Positions 33,054 to 44,879 of a DNA stretch of 64,000 nucleotides are shown piece by piece (the first letter of the stretch is position 1; each line of letters starts with the position of its first letter). The stretch is from Plectosphaerella cucumerina. Taxonomy: Eukaryota; Ascomycota; Sordariomycetes; Glomerellales; Plectosphaerellaceae. The notes beneath the pieces were generated by a model, which saw only the letters and a list, made by a program, of their open reading frames with translations, was not told the origin of the DNA and did no database searches. The position numbers and the translations under genes were made by a program. The DNA is taken from NCBI GenBank assembly GCA_020746995.1, contig JAGPXD010000004.1, forward strand, positions 4,030,001 through 4,094,000, in the 5' to 3' direction.

Positions 33054-34396
33054 ATGGCGAACACAGTCGACGCCAAGTTGCTCAAGTCGACCAAGTTCCC
33101 GCCAGAATTCAACCAGAAGGTGGACATGCAAAAAGTCAACCTGCAGGTGATGAAGAAGTCGGTCTCCAGAGATCATTGGTGCCATTGAAGGCTCGAATGC
33201 TGACTCTGGCTGCAAGATGGATAGCAAGCACTATTTCCGAAATCCTGGGCAACGAAGACGATGTTGTGATCGAGCTTTGCTTCAACCTCATCGAGGGAAG
33301 CCGCTTTGTACGTGCTACCATTGCAGCTAGGGCAGCCTCGAATCGCGGATGCTAACACGCCCGACAAGCCTGATATCAAGGCCCTGCAGATCCAGCTTAC
33401 CGGATTCCTCGAAAAAGACACTGCTCCTTTCTGCAAAGAGCTTTGGTCGCTCTTCCTTAGCGCACAGTCGAGCCCCCAGGGTGTACCGAAGGAGCTTCTC
33501 GAAGCCAAGAAGCTGGAGCTGATCCAAGAAAAGGTCAGAATTGGCTTTGAAATCTCGATGTTGGTTTTTAATGCTAACACTTTCATTCGCAGATCGATGC
33601 CGATCGTGCTGCCGAAGAAGCACAGCGAAGAAGAGAAGAGGCAGAACGCCGGAACCGAGACATGGGCCGGGGCCGACGAGACTGGGGTCATGGACGTGGT
33701 GGTGACTCGTGGCGTGGTCGGCCTGGCCGGCCCGGTGATAGGTCCAGGTCGCCTAGAGGTCGCCGAGATCACGATCATCGACCTGCTCAGCGTGATACCT
33801 ACATTCCCAACCACGCACGAGGGGGACGCGCTGGGTTTGGTGGTGATACTGGTCGCCGGAGACGTCGTGCCTCAAGGTCCCCTTCTCCGGCTGAAGACCG
33901 GGCTGCCCAGCCGAAACGCCGGAAGAGGTCGCGCTCTCGGCGAGGATCCTCGTCAAGGAGTCCCTCGCAACCCCCAAACCGTCGCAGGCTCGCATCCTCG
34001 TCTCCCAGGAGTCTTTCTCCGCCGCGGCATCGGCAATCGACTCGAAACTCGTCCTATAGCCCGTCGAGAGATTCCCGATCTCGTAGCCGGAGTCCGGTTA
34101 GGCGCAACAACAGGTCCGGCCGCCGGCGAGATGGGTCTGCCGACGATTCGTCGAAAGCTTCAAGCCCGGGCCGCGAACGTCGCCGTGGCCGTACTCGCTC
34201 ACTGTCTCCCTCACGATCTCCGTCACGGTTACGGTCTCGCTCTCGGTCTCCATCGCGATCGCGGTCCCCATCACGGTCTCGATCGCGTAGTCAGACTCGG
34301 AGAAGGAGAAGTTCATCTTCGGCCTCGTCGGGTCCACGACGGCGGCGCTCGCTGTCCCGCTCTCGTGGCAGTTCGAGAGGAAAACCGGTCAACTGA
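33054..34396 (+). CDS. PWI-domain SR-related splicing protein (SRm160/SRRM1-like)
   Basis: SRm160 is a nuclear splicing coactivator. Four exons (33054-33157, 33217-33307, 33369-33533, 33593-34396) give 387 residues. The N-terminal PWI domain is recognisable (FPPEFNQKVDMQKVNL, then KKWIASTISEILGNEDDVVI, LQIQLTGFLEKD); the usual proline before the tryptophan is replaced by lysine. From about residue 125 the protein is RGG/RS-rich, ending in dense RS dipeptides (SRSRSPSRSRSPSRSRSRSQ). The first intron acceptor is AAG rather than CAG, chosen because it restores W-I in phase. RS-rich coding sequence at 34200-34380 is internally repetitive. Confidence 0.9.
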
Positions 34397-35033
34397 AGAG
34401 GCACGGCTGAAGCTGGTTTCTGACTGGTCTTAGGGCGACAAGCAGACATCATGGTTTGGACATGGCAGGCCGTTCGGCTTCCGCGTGATCGCCACTAGCG
34501 AATCACGCCGGGCCTCTGTGTTGGTGTCACATGGTTTTCGCTTCACGTCTCGCTGCATACCCCATCCTGCCTGTGACTTCATGTAGCGAATCTGAATCAA
34601 GACAGGGCACCGGTCAGCGTTGAATCTTCCTCATGCAAGTGATTTCCTTGAAATACGTCCACAACTCTGTTGCGTCGTCAGCTACATCGCTGCGAGCATG
34701 TCTGGTTCTGACCCGATACAGCGATCGCCAGCAGCAATGGTCAAGCTCTCAACAGCCCTGGATGCTGTGGTAAAACACAAGCAGCTTGGGAACTAGCGCT
34801 GGTTGTTGCAGGACACACATGGTTTCAGGTTGTTTCGCCATCTGGACGCGAAGTGATACATACTGTGATACAGAGTCTTGAACATATACAAGCAGTAAAA
34901 GGCGATGCCCGGGGTTTGCGGCCGCTTGTCAAGACCACTATCGTATACGCAGTGCCCAGACTGGACCACCCGCACCTTCATCGACACACTGATAGATTAC
35001 AAGTGCCCTAAAGGCACATACGAAGGAGGGGGA
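34397..35033. other. convergent 3' region, SRm160-like / Dnm1
   Basis: 637 bases between converging genes. No gene seen. Confidence 0.5.
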
Positions 35034-37643
35034 TCATAGCACCTCGCCGATGATCTTGGCCGCCTCACGGTATGTTTGCAGAAGCTTCTCACACTTCTCA
35101 CGCTCCTTCTTGACTCCATCGTCCTCGTAGAGCAGCTCCTCGAACAACGCCTCCTTGTACAGCTCACTGACGAGCCTGTTCTGCACGACGTCTTTGCAGT
35201 GGTTGACGAGTAGATGCATGACGGCCTTCGGGATTTGGTCGGCAATCGACTCTCTCACGATATTGAAGTACGAGGAGATGAGAGCTCTGATGAGCTCTGT
35301 TTCCATGGCCTCCCGGTCGGTCAAAGCAGGCTCACCACCCGCAGCCTGGGATGAGGTTAGCGGCTGTCTTGTGTCTTCACAGAGTGACGTGGACAGCTCT
35401 TGGAACTTACAAAGTGGGCGCCGAAATCGCCAGGCCGGCCCATACCGTCGTCGTCTTCCCTGTGGGTCTGGAGGGCAGAGCGGTGGGGCAGCGCATCATC
35501 ACTCCTCCGGATACTCTGCGAGAAGGTTGGCTCAGAGCTCTGGCTGACGTGTCGAGCAATGGACGAGTTGTGGCTCCCCGGGGCGGGCATGGAGCCGGAT
35601 GGCGGTCCGTCCTTGCCGAAGAAATATGTGAGGAAGCTGTCACGAGCGCCGCCAAGCCCCTGCTGGTTGAAAGGGGCGGGCGAGGCAGACCTGAGACCAC
35701 CGTTGACGGCGGCATTCAGCGACCCCACGCCGTTCTCCCTAACACTGGGAGAGAGGCTTCTGGTGCCTTTGCCAATCTTGCGGGCTGCGTCAGGCTTGTC
35801 ACCTGCAATAGACTCGGTGTCGTCCTCGGCGGCGTCAGCGCCGTTCGCACCCAGCTCCTTCATGCGCCGCTTCTCCCGCTTCTCACGTTCTTCCTGAATG
35901 AGCCGTCTCCGCTCCCTCTCCTGCTTGTTGCTGACAACATGGCTCATGGCGGCTGCCGCACCCAGGAAGTTGGGATGGTTTGTGTTGATGTAGGCGCGCT
36001 GGATAGAGATCAGAGACTCGACGTAGGAGGACGCCGGACCTAGCCGTTCCCGTAGAAGATCTGACACGACCTCGATCAACTTGGCTTGAAGCCTGGGGAA
36101 TCTCGACAGCTCTGTGGAGCCACAGGTGTGGCAGATCTTGATGAGTTCCTCGTAGACCAGTTCGACACAGCGTTGGCTTGGGACTTCGAGCAGCTTGATC
36201 TGAGGCTTGACCAGAAGGTCAAACGCCATCTCAGGCACGAACAGGCTGGGGCGGGGGCCTGTCGAGTTGCGAATGGCAGTGCGGATGTCGAGCGCCGAAA
36301 GGTTGGACGTGGGATCGATCGATTCCAGTGAACTGCCGAACACCGAGTTGAAGATGTAGTAGATGCGAGCTCCTCCGCAAAGCTCCTTGGTCGAGATCTC
36401 GGTCGAGGTGCCGTCGATGGAAGAGATGAACGATGTGGCGAAACGGGTCATGAGCTGAAGAATGAGGGACCCGCGGTGCTCCTTGCCGCTGAAGTGCATG
36501 TCTCCGTAGCTAGCCAGCTCCTGCTGAGTCTGACCCATCAGCGTGTTGAGCCGTGCCTTGATGTCGGGCATGCGCTCGCGGATATGGGCCATCAGTGTCG
36601 TGTTCAGGGTCTTGGCGAGGTAATGCGTTCCACAGCGAGTGGCAATGTTACGGTAGGCAGGGTGGTGTCGGAAGAAATCCGCCTCGTCTTTCAGTGCTTC
36701 CTCCATGGGCTTGCTTCCCTGAATATCTTGCTGAGAGCGGTTGACGACACCGATGAAGCCGAGCTTCAAAGGATACACGCGCCCCGAAAGAATGTCGAGG
36801 GCGTTGGTGCCGTGATCCATGAGGTCGACCTTGGTCAGGACACCGATTGTCCGCCTCCCCAGCGGATCCACATGCCGTGCCAGCTTGAGCGCTTCAGAGT
36901 TGACAATGTCGACATTCGCGGGAGAGACCGCCAGGACTATACTGTTGGGCTTTGCGATGTACTCGGAGATGAGATTACGGGTCTGCTTCTCGATGTCGCC
37001 GGGCTGGTCTCCGATGGGAACCTTTGTAGGGCAGTTGTTAGCAAGGAGCGCCGGCAGAAGATAGTGCTATACTGGAGCATGGCTGGAGGGTGAAGTACCT
37101 TGGTCAGACCTGGAAGATCAACAAGCGTCAGGTTCAGGACATTCGGCGAGTAGATCTTGAGGTTGATGGGTTGCCGGTTGATGCCCTTGTTGCTTCCTGC
37201 TACTCGGGATGTTTCATTCTCGATCTCGCGCTTGACGTCGCCGAAATCGGTGAAGCGGCGGTTGGGGATGTGGTGGAACTCGGCCCATTCAGATCGGCGA
37301 GCTTGGGACGGCGATCGGTATGGGTCGGCAGGCTCGGGGGCGCCCTCATCTTCATCCGGGACGTTGATAAGCTGGAGGATAAGAGGTCGCCTTGTGACGA
37401 TGCCGCTGCCTCGAGGAAGGAAGTCGCGTCCGACGATGTTCTCGAGAACCGAAGACTTGCCGGCAGATTGCGAGCCTACTACAACCTGTCGAACCAAGTG
37501 TTAGAGTGCGCAAGAAAGCGGCATGTGTAGAGGGTGAAACACACAATCTGTGGGAGATCGAGAGAGTCGCTGCCAATGGTGTTGAAGACGAGGTCTTGCA
37601 ACTTGTTGACGGTGTTGAGCAGGTCGTCTCCGAGGGACGCCAT
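35034..37643 (-). CDS. DNM1: dynamin-related GTPase Dnm1
   Basis: Dnm1 forms spirals that divide mitochondria and peroxisomes. Four exons (37643-37545, 37485-37099, 37021-35411, 35345-35034) encode 802 residues. The GTPase domain has GSQSAGKSS (37-45), DLPGLTK (156-162) and TKVD (225-228). [13 protein letters not shown] after DLPGLTK matches Dnm1 better than Vps1. The middle/stalk domain is followed by a Ser/charged insert (about 545-690, containing [11 protein letters not shown]), then the GTPase effector domain (710-800: [14 protein letters not shown] [32 protein letters not shown]). No PH or proline-rich domain is present, as expected. Introns are 59, 77 and 65 bases. Confidence 0.95.
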
Positions 37644-38439
37644 CTTGAACTTTGCGAGGCCTGGCCTGACGCGAAGGCGTGGGTATGTGTCGAGAGCAGC
37701 GAGGGATGACCGCTTGGCACTTGCCGCTCCAGCAGGTGTGCAGGTCGGCGTCGAGAATCAGGCCGATGGCGAGGAAGGTCGCTGTTTTGGTGGGTAATGT
37801 CGTCGAAAAGGTCGCACTGATGCAATGCTGGTATTGACGAGGCGAGAAAGATGAAGTTTCCCTGCGCCCTGGCAGTATGTTCTTGGTGATTCAAGGGTGA
37901 GCGATCAATTTGCACACTTCATGCATTGCACCCACAAGCAGAGGTCAAAACTGTGGTGGTCCCGGACTGGATGGTTGAGGCAGCTAACCGTGGATCTTTC
38001 CACCCGGGAACACATGCAGTAAGCGGCTCCCATAGTCCCGGCACGTGCACCTCCCCGTCATGGTATGTACATAAGCCGAGCGATGGAACCGCCTGCACGC
38101 TTGATCATCGGTAGAGGTGGGGTCTGCATCATGCGCAACAGCGGTTACATTCATACCTCCACTTGCTCACTTTGACAGTCCTGAAGGACGGAGCTCCAGC
38201 AATCAAGCCCGTCGCTGTATCGAAAAGGCATCTTCGATCAGCTTTCTATACCTCTGCAACTGCTCTTGCCTGATAAGCACCGCCCACTGACTCCCATTTC
38301 ATCTGGCGCGGGACGACAGCACTATCTGTGCAGGAGTAATCCGTCAACGAAGACGAGACCGACGTCGAAAGCATCGTCGTACGATTAACAAGACACCACC
38401 ACCTTTCGCAGGTCTTCACGGCCAGCCACTTCATCAACC
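37644..38439. promoter_or_regulatory. shared divergent promoter, Dnm1 / Cox19
   Basis: This 796-base region lies between two mitochondrial genes reading outward. No TATA box or repeat is clear. Co-regulation is possible but only inferred from position. Confidence 0.45.
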
Positions 38440-38948
38440 ATGAGCTTCGGGGGCCCGGGGGGCATGCAAGCCTCTTCAAATCCGATACCGTGAGAACATT
38501 TGACTCTGGATGTGTCGAGGTCCCTGTCACGACTGACCTGCGTGAAAAAAAAGCCCGCAGCGTGGTAGCTTCCCGCTAGACCACGATGGTTGGTACAACC
38601 CCTTCGCCCAGTATGAATAGCTCCGTTGACGATCGCAGGTGAGTGTAAACACATCATGTCGACCTACCTAGCCTGCATGAAAAAGGCAGGTGGCGTCAAC
38701 GACTCAAAATGCCGTGATATGGCAAAGTCGTATCTGGCGTGCAGGATGGACAGGTACGGCCCGCTGCATCTTCGGCTCCTCAATCTGGGCCGTTGTGCGA
38801 GCTCTGCGACTGACTTGCAGCCAGAAACTTGATGGCCAAGGATGAATTCAAAAATCTAGGCTTCCCCGATGCAACGGACGGTGCACCACCACGCAACGCC
38901 GGCAATCATCCCCCGGAGAAGGGCACAAAAGGCGAGCTTCAGTGGTAA
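38440..38948 (+). CDS. COX19: cytochrome c oxidase assembly protein Cox19
   Basis: Cox19 is an intermembrane-space CHCH protein that acts with Cox11 in copper delivery to cytochrome oxidase. Four exons (38440-38489, 38554-38588, 38639-38753, 38825-38948) give 107 residues. MSFGGPGG is followed by PPQRGSFPLDHDGECKH, the Cox19 hallmark, then a twin CX9C pair (C-KHIMSTYLA-C and C-RDMAKSYLA-C) and NLMAKDEFKNLGF. The 35-base second exon encodes exactly PQRGSFPLDHD, which fixes its borders. The C-terminal extension after GFPDAT is charged and ends KGELQW. Confidence 0.93.
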
Positions 38949-39695
38949 TGCATCTGGGTTGAAGCAACGCCTCCTGAACGTGGATTTGGCTCGACTGCAG
39001 CCAAGAGTCATCGCGTGCAAGACTCCACGATGTTCCATGGAACACTCGATGTCTCGCCGCTGGTCTATTGAGCTCATACTAGCCTCTGTAAACAACATAT
39101 TTGTACCAGTAGCTGTACATCACATACTAAAAGCAACAACTCAACTTGATCGGCATATCGGCCATTTGACGCACTGGGATCGAATCGCTGAGCCTGCAGT
39201 CTCTGAGAAAGCCCAAGGTTGCATTGATTTGGTCGGTCAAGATATCTAGCGAGACTTCTACAAAGTCGGATGCTCATGCTGGCATGATGCATCCCAAAGC
39301 ATGGGAAACATGTGAAGCGCCCCATCTCGGTACATGGGATGCAGCGCTAGCGCAAGGACCTTTCGGCCTCCCTTGCGAGCGGTGCATGACGCGTGTTTCA
39401 TTGCGGATGGCCAGCGCGCTGACTTCTTAGCTGAGGTGGAGTATGATGCGCTGGCGCGCGTTGCTCGGGCAACCTGACGCATTGGGCAGCACCTCAACAT
39501 CATCTCAGGACCGATAAGATCTCCAGGTGTCACCGACTCACCCTCAAGCAGCCATAAAGCAGGACGACCCAGCCCCTAACCTTCGCTGCAGCGATCATCT
39601 CGCCATTTGCACCAAATAAGTCGACTATCCTAGTTACTCTCTCGCCTGCAAACTCTCCGAATCTGCCTCTTGTCTGACGCAACCCACCCGCAATA
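38949..39695. other. intergenic, Cox19 3' end to LIM-protein promoter
   Basis: 747 bases between tandem genes. No gene, repeat or clear promoter motif recognised. Confidence 0.5.
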
Positions 39696-42133
39696 ATGTA
39701 CAGGCGGAAATCCAAGGAGAGGGGTCGGAACGTGACGCCACCCTCTCCAAGCTACATGAACAACGATCAGTTCGGTGAGAATGTGTTCCAGAGATACAAA
39801 GGTCGTTCAACTGACATGACGTTTGGCCAGCTGCGTATCTCGCAGACCTCCGCAATAACCGGGTTGCTCGTCCAGGTGGAGCTCGACCTCAGCCAAGCGC
39901 ACCTAGCAACAGGCCCGGGGAGAAGCAGACACTCCCAAAGTTGCCCGCCAACGACGCCTCGTCTACTACGGGCAGCGTGCTTCCAGAGTCCGCCCCGGAA
40001 TCAACAAGCTACGTGGAGGCTCGGGCGCCCTCGGCGACGGCTTCGTCGCGCTGGTCGACTGCCAGCTCCGCAAGCAGGCAGCTGCCTCAACCGATCTCCT
40101 CTGGCAAGGAATTGAAAGCCTCTGACGTCGTTGCCAGGGCCACATACATGGAGCGTGGGCAGCGATGGATGGAGAAGGAGGAGGTTGGATCTCTGCGGCA
40201 GGCCATGGACCATATGGGCCTGGGCAGCACCGACCAGTCCCAAGACAAGGATGATGAGGAGCAACGACTCTACAACGCTGCTCTGGGCGAAGCTTCTGAG
40301 CTGGTCTGGCAGCACCGCAACGGTGGTGGGCGCGAGCCCGACCCCCATGCCCCCTTCCGCTACAAGCCTCACATGCGCAAGAACAGCTACCAGCACGCCC
40401 GAGCAGCAAGTGTTGGGAAACGCACAGACTCTGGCTCTGTAGCTGGATCTTCTGAAGGCACCGGACGTCCCTCTCTAGAGAGCCAGCCTAGCTCTCAACG
40501 CAGCCGTTACTCCTTCAACGACGGCCGCGAGCGGCGTCCTGAGGCGATGGCTCCTTCGAGCAGCATTGGCCATGGAGATGCAAAGAGACTTCCAGCTATT
40601 CAAGGTCAGCGACGCGCAAGCGCAAAAAGGAACATCAGTGGCGAGGTGCGGCAATCGTTCTCGGGAGATCAGATATGGGAAGAGCCAGAGACGCAAGCCG
40701 CAACATCGCCGTCGGCCGAGCCCCCCATTCAACATGCAACTGCACCTGCACCTCTTGCCGACATGCCAAGAAACCCTCAGTATCCTAGTCAGGTTGCGCT
40801 CGACAAGCCAGGCGCCAATCCGCGGCCGAGATCGACGGTCGACATTCATCGCAACCCCCCTTCCCAGTCTCGCAACCCCCAATACACCACCAACCCCCCG
40901 TCCTCGCGCTCCAACAGCACAGAGCCCGTTGCGAAGAAGAATGGAATGGAGATCAGAGGGGAAGACATACGAGATGCGACATCCATGCGCCTGAAGGACC
41001 GCAGCGCTCGTCTCCCCCAGCCCTCCGCCGTCAGCCACAACCCTGGCCGGCCGATTGTAAGCTTCGACGCCAACTGGAACCCTCCCGAAGAGGCAGCTGA
41101 TCAAGGGTCAGGTTCGACTCGGGGCGACAAGCCAGGAGAAGAACTCTACCAGAAGAGAGGGCGGAGTATGGACATCCCTACTATCGTGGTTGCGGGGGAA
41201 GACGACGCGATCCAAGAGAGACCATCGCAGCCCGCACCGCCGGTCATCGTCGTCGAGGAGTCGCCACCGATCTCATCTTCCAGTGCGAACATACCCCTGA
41301 TTGTCACCCCTGACGATGAACCAGCCACGCCGAAATCCAACGCCGAGACATCACGCCCCAGACCACTGCCAGTTCCTGGTGCGGCATCGACAAGACGAGC
41401 ACCAGCAGGCCGCCCTCGAGGACACTGGTCCCCTGCGCCAGGCTCGTCGTCGCAGACGGGCACGTCGTGCCATGAGTGTGGCTACATGATCGAAGGTCGG
41501 TTCGTGGCCCTTGCTGGCGGCTCTGAGCGGTTCCACCCACAATGCTTCAGCTGTTACGCATGTGGCACTGGCTTGGAGGCTCTCGAGATTAGCCCGGAGC
41601 CCGAAGCCGCCCGAAACGAGCGCATCAGTCGTATCAGGCGTCGGGCTCAGGGCGAGGTGCTTGAAGAGCTGCCTGGCAAGGGAATGGCCGAAGATGGCGA
41701 TGAGCGGCTTCGCTTCTACTGCCACCTGGACTGGCATGAGCTTTTTGCCCCCAAGTGCAAGCACTGCAAGACGCCTATCCTCGGAGAGCACATTGTTGCC
41801 TTGGGCGAACACTGGCATTACGGCCACTTCTTCTGCGCCGAGTGCGGCGACCCCTTCGAGCAGGGCATGACACACATCGAGAAAGATGGCTATGCCTGGT
41901 GTATCAACTGCCAGACGAAACGAACGGAGAGGCGAGCACCCAAATGCAAGATGTGCGGCATCGCCGTCATCGGACAGTATCTCCAAGCGCTTGGAGGTGA
42001 GTGGCACGAGAGCTGCTTCCGCTGCGCGCACTGCCAGGGTGGATTCGATGATGGGCAGGTGTTCCCCAAGGAGGAAGGGGAAAAGATGATAGTACTCTGC
42101 ACCGCGTGCAGGATGCGAGATTTGAAGGCTTGA
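39696..42133 (+). CDS. PXL1: paxillin-like three-LIM-domain protein
   Basis: Pxl1-type proteins link the contractile ring and polarity machinery at growth sites and septa. Two exons (39696-39774, 39831-42133) give 793 residues. The join Q-F-A-A-YLADLRNNRVARPGGARP restores a conserved N-terminal motif and supplies the ATG, since the long second-exon frame has none near its 5' end. A disordered Ser/Pro region follows, with a charged helical block at about 85-150 (MDHMGLGSTDQ). Three LIM domains end the protein at about 572-650, 668-722 and 731-790. LIM1 (CHEC ... HPQCFSCYAC ... CHLD) has 52 residues between its zinc modules instead of about 20. LIM2 and LIM3 are standard. Confidence 0.9.
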
Positions 42134-42532
42134 GGGAGTATGACTTGTACTTTGGCGAGACAGCAAAATGTGGATAGCCTGGAAACGTACCATCGGAGGG
42201 GACTGGCCCCGGATTGCCTCTGTCATCGGTTGCGGCACCGTCACAGCCTGTGGTGAACCCTTGGTGCGCAGTTGACGAAGATGTAGTAGGGGAAACGTGA
42301 ACTCGTAAAAATTGTGAGGTATTGTCGTCGAATGTTCGAGACATGCCTTGTGTGTGACAGCCACCGGATCGTCCTCCTATTTGGGGTTGCCTCTCATGCC
42401 TCTCAAAGTCCCTTCCGTCGACTGTCGACCCTGGAAGACTATGACCAATGTGACGATCCGTAGCTAAACACTCCTTGACGCCGTAATCTCGCACAAACCA
42501 TCCTCTTTAGCCTCGGTTGTTGGCGCCGCCAA
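42134..42532. other. convergent 3' region, LIM protein / SUMO
   Basis: 399 bases between converging stop codons. Nothing else seen. Confidence 0.5.
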
Positions 42533-42905
42533 TCAGTGTCCTCCAACCTGCTCTTGGTACACCTCGAGTGTGTCGCCGTCCGCCATCTCGAGCTGTAAGG
42601 GAAGGCGAGGGTCAGTAAAGATGTGACAGGAAGGTGTGGTGGTGTGTTGGTGCCGAGAAACGTACTGCGTCCGGGGTGTCGGTTGGTTGGACACGTTGGC
42701 CCTCAAAGACGAATCGAACGGTAGCAGGGGCTTTGCCTTGACGGTCGCAAAACGCGTTCATCAACTTTTCCAGCTTGGTCGAACGCTTGATCTTGAAGAA
42801 GACCTCGTTGTTGTTGTCCGTCACCTTGATGTTGAGGTGCTCGGCGTTCGCAGCTTCGTTCGGCTGTGCTCCGGCAGGGCTGCCGTTTTCGTTTTCGGCC
42901 GACAT
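42533..42905 (-). CDS. SMT3: SUMO (Smt3)
   Basis: SUMO is the small ubiquitin-like modifier attached to lysines of nuclear proteins. Two exons (42905-42666, 42592-42533) give 99 residues. A flexible acidic N-terminus (MSAENENGSP) precedes the beta-grasp fold: EHLNIKVTDNNNEVFFKIK, LEKLMNAFCDRQGK, VRFVFEGQRVQPTDTPDA, then LEMADGDTLEVYQEQVGG. A single histidine follows the GG and must be clipped by a Ulp protease. The intron (73 bases, GTACGT...CAG) separates the last 19 residues. Confidence 0.97.
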
Positions 42906-43672
42906 ATTGTTCAGGTTCTCTAGATAACTTGTGTATTAGCAAAAGGCAGTGCGACGAGACTCCGCAAGGGCGTGCAGAGAAGGGCATGCAGCAGGCACGG
43001 GGGCGGTCGCGGTAGTGGGGGTGGCCATCTATACTCACTGTGTGGAAGATCACGGGACGCTTGAAGCGTGGCTGGGTTCCGTCTGGATCCTGAAGAATGA
43101 TCGCTTGTCGCTTGTCTTGGGACGTTGTGCTGGACCAAGTTGGCAGTATTGGCTCTATGTCGCGGGGTGGGAATGTTTGGTGGTGTTTGGAGTTGGTTCT
43201 GGTCAGTCCGGCGTTAGTGATGCGCGGCGGGGTGGGACGTGCCTGCCTTGCCTGCCCACCTAACCTTGAGGATGGTGGTAGATTGGTCTAGAAGATCAGG
43301 AAGGTGGAGCACAAAGTACCCCACCAAACTCTAGAAATCACTTTACAGCCAGTACTTTAGTATCATCGATATATAGGCTTTAATATATAAATAAAGAAAT
43401 TAAAATATATCTAAGTAATTTAATAGAAAATTATATAAAGAATTAAGAAACTTAGTTATATTAGAATAATAGTACCTAATAATATACGGTATATAGTTAA
43501 TAGAGGTACCTATAGATACTATATCAATGAGTATGATGACTAATGTACAGACTTTGGAAAACGACTTGTGCTATGAATTTACCAACGTTACCCACCACCT
43601 TGAGCGCAACGCCAGCCAAGTTCAGCGAGTGTCTCTGTGTATCAACCCAAGGCACGCTCTCACTTCATCACC
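42906..43672. promoter_or_regulatory. divergent intergenic region, SUMO / Cmc4, with AT-rich islet
   Basis: 767 bases. The left part is the SUMO leader and promoter. A strongly AT-rich islet lies in the middle (listed separately), followed by about 150 bases before the Cmc4 ATG. Confidence 0.5.
43365..43525. repeat. AT-rich islet, possible RIP-mutated relic
   Basis: About 160 bases with only a few G or C (TAATATATAAATAAAGAAAT and similar), in sharp contrast to the GC-rich surroundings. TA dinucleotides dominate. No frame is open across it. In fungi such islets are often remnants of transposons mutated by repeat-induced point mutation; that origin is inference. Confidence 0.65.
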
Positions 43673-44069
43673 ATGGTCCGTTCTTCGTCAAGGATGTACG
43701 ACAACCACTAAACGCGTCTAGACGACTTCACACCAAGAAGAAACTCGCAACCCGGCATGCCATCGACATGCGGTACGGGTCCTCATCCTGTCCATGGCCA
43801 TGTCCAGTTACTGACTGATTTCAGTGTGCCATCCAGAGTTCGCCGACAAGCAGCCAACACATGGAGCGCATTGCTGACTGGTCCCAGGCTGCCTGACGAA
43901 GAACGGGTACAACGAGGCAAAGTGTCAATCGACCGTGCTTGCATTGTACAAATGTTGCGAGGACTTCTACCGCCAACAAGGTGATGATGCCAGGTCGCCG
44001 AGCTGCCCGAAACCAGACCTTTTGAAGCTGAAGCTGTCTCGTCTGGATGGACAGGATGGATCTCAGTAG
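43673..44069 (+). CDS. CMC4: mitochondrial twin-CX9C protein Cmc4
   Basis: Cmc4 is a small intermembrane-space protein of the MIA40 import class. I reconstruct four coding exons: 43673-43675, 43722-43772, 43825-43837 and 43888-44069, 82 residues in total. Exons two to four are fixed by the conserved ACHRHACAIQSC, LTKNGYNEAKC, LALYKCCEDFYR and ARSPSCPKPDLLKLK segments. The two CX9C motifs (C-HRHACAIQS-C and C-QSTVLALYK-C) are intact. The third exon is only 13 bases. The first exon, the ATG alone followed by GTCCGT, is the only upstream ATG I find in the right phase, so the N-terminus is less certain than the rest. The intron before exon two has a CACTAAAC branch-like site. Confidence 0.85.
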
Positions 44070-44879
44070 CTGCATTATTGGCGGAAATCACTTGGAACCG
44101 GGCCGCTCGGATGATGGGATGTGCCCAACTTCATGACTGTGCGTCCGCCAGCATATAAGAGCATGGCAACTTAAGAGAAGAGGGTGACGGAATTTCCATA
44201 ATCTGGGATTTCACGAGCACGCAAGAGGCCCTCGAGGGACCTGAACAAGCACTGAATGCTTGGTCCGAGACTCTAATGTGAAAGCCGCAAAGACATTGTT
44301 GAAGAAGAAAGAAGAGAAAAGTCCAAACGGCGAGCCTGGTCTCGAGAATTTATGTACTTTTCGCTCCAGTAATTGTGGGTCGGCAAAGCTAGTGCCAGCC
44401 CACTGTACCGAATGCTGGCAGGCAGGTGCAGCAACCGTCTGTACCTTGATGCACGGGCCAAACAGAAAAACACCACGCGCCTAGTAGGTAGCTGGTCGCG
44501 AAGGCAACGACTCCCTCAGAGGCAGCACCTCAAATCCCAGGCTTCGAGGAAGGTCCCGCATCGTCCCCGTCCTGCCAGAGGTGCCAATTGCCCATTTCAG
44601 TCTCCCGGTCTCAACAATCCTCCCGCCAACTCCTGCCTCGGGAGTGTAAACAAGGAGTTTGTCCGACCGATTTCCACTGCCAGCCCTATGCGCTGAACGC
44701 CGACGAGCTCTTCCACAGACACCCGACCATTGCACCACTCCTAGATACCCGTTCCGCAGGGTACTATCGTCGAAGGGCAACAACTCTGCTTTCTGGGACC
44801 TTCAAAGAAACCGGTCGCAACGCCGCCACATGCGGCGCATCTCGCCGTATCCTCGTCATACCAGGTCGTCTGCAACACG
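44070..44879. other. intergenic, Cmc4 3' end to Nup84 promoter
   Basis: 810 bases between tandem genes. A CATATAAG element is near 44152, but it is over 700 bases from the next ATG. No gene recognised. Confidence 0.5.

Noticed and set aside
34200..34380. Possible tandem DNA repeat
   Set aside because: The repetition is explained by RS-dipeptide codons of the SRm160-like protein.
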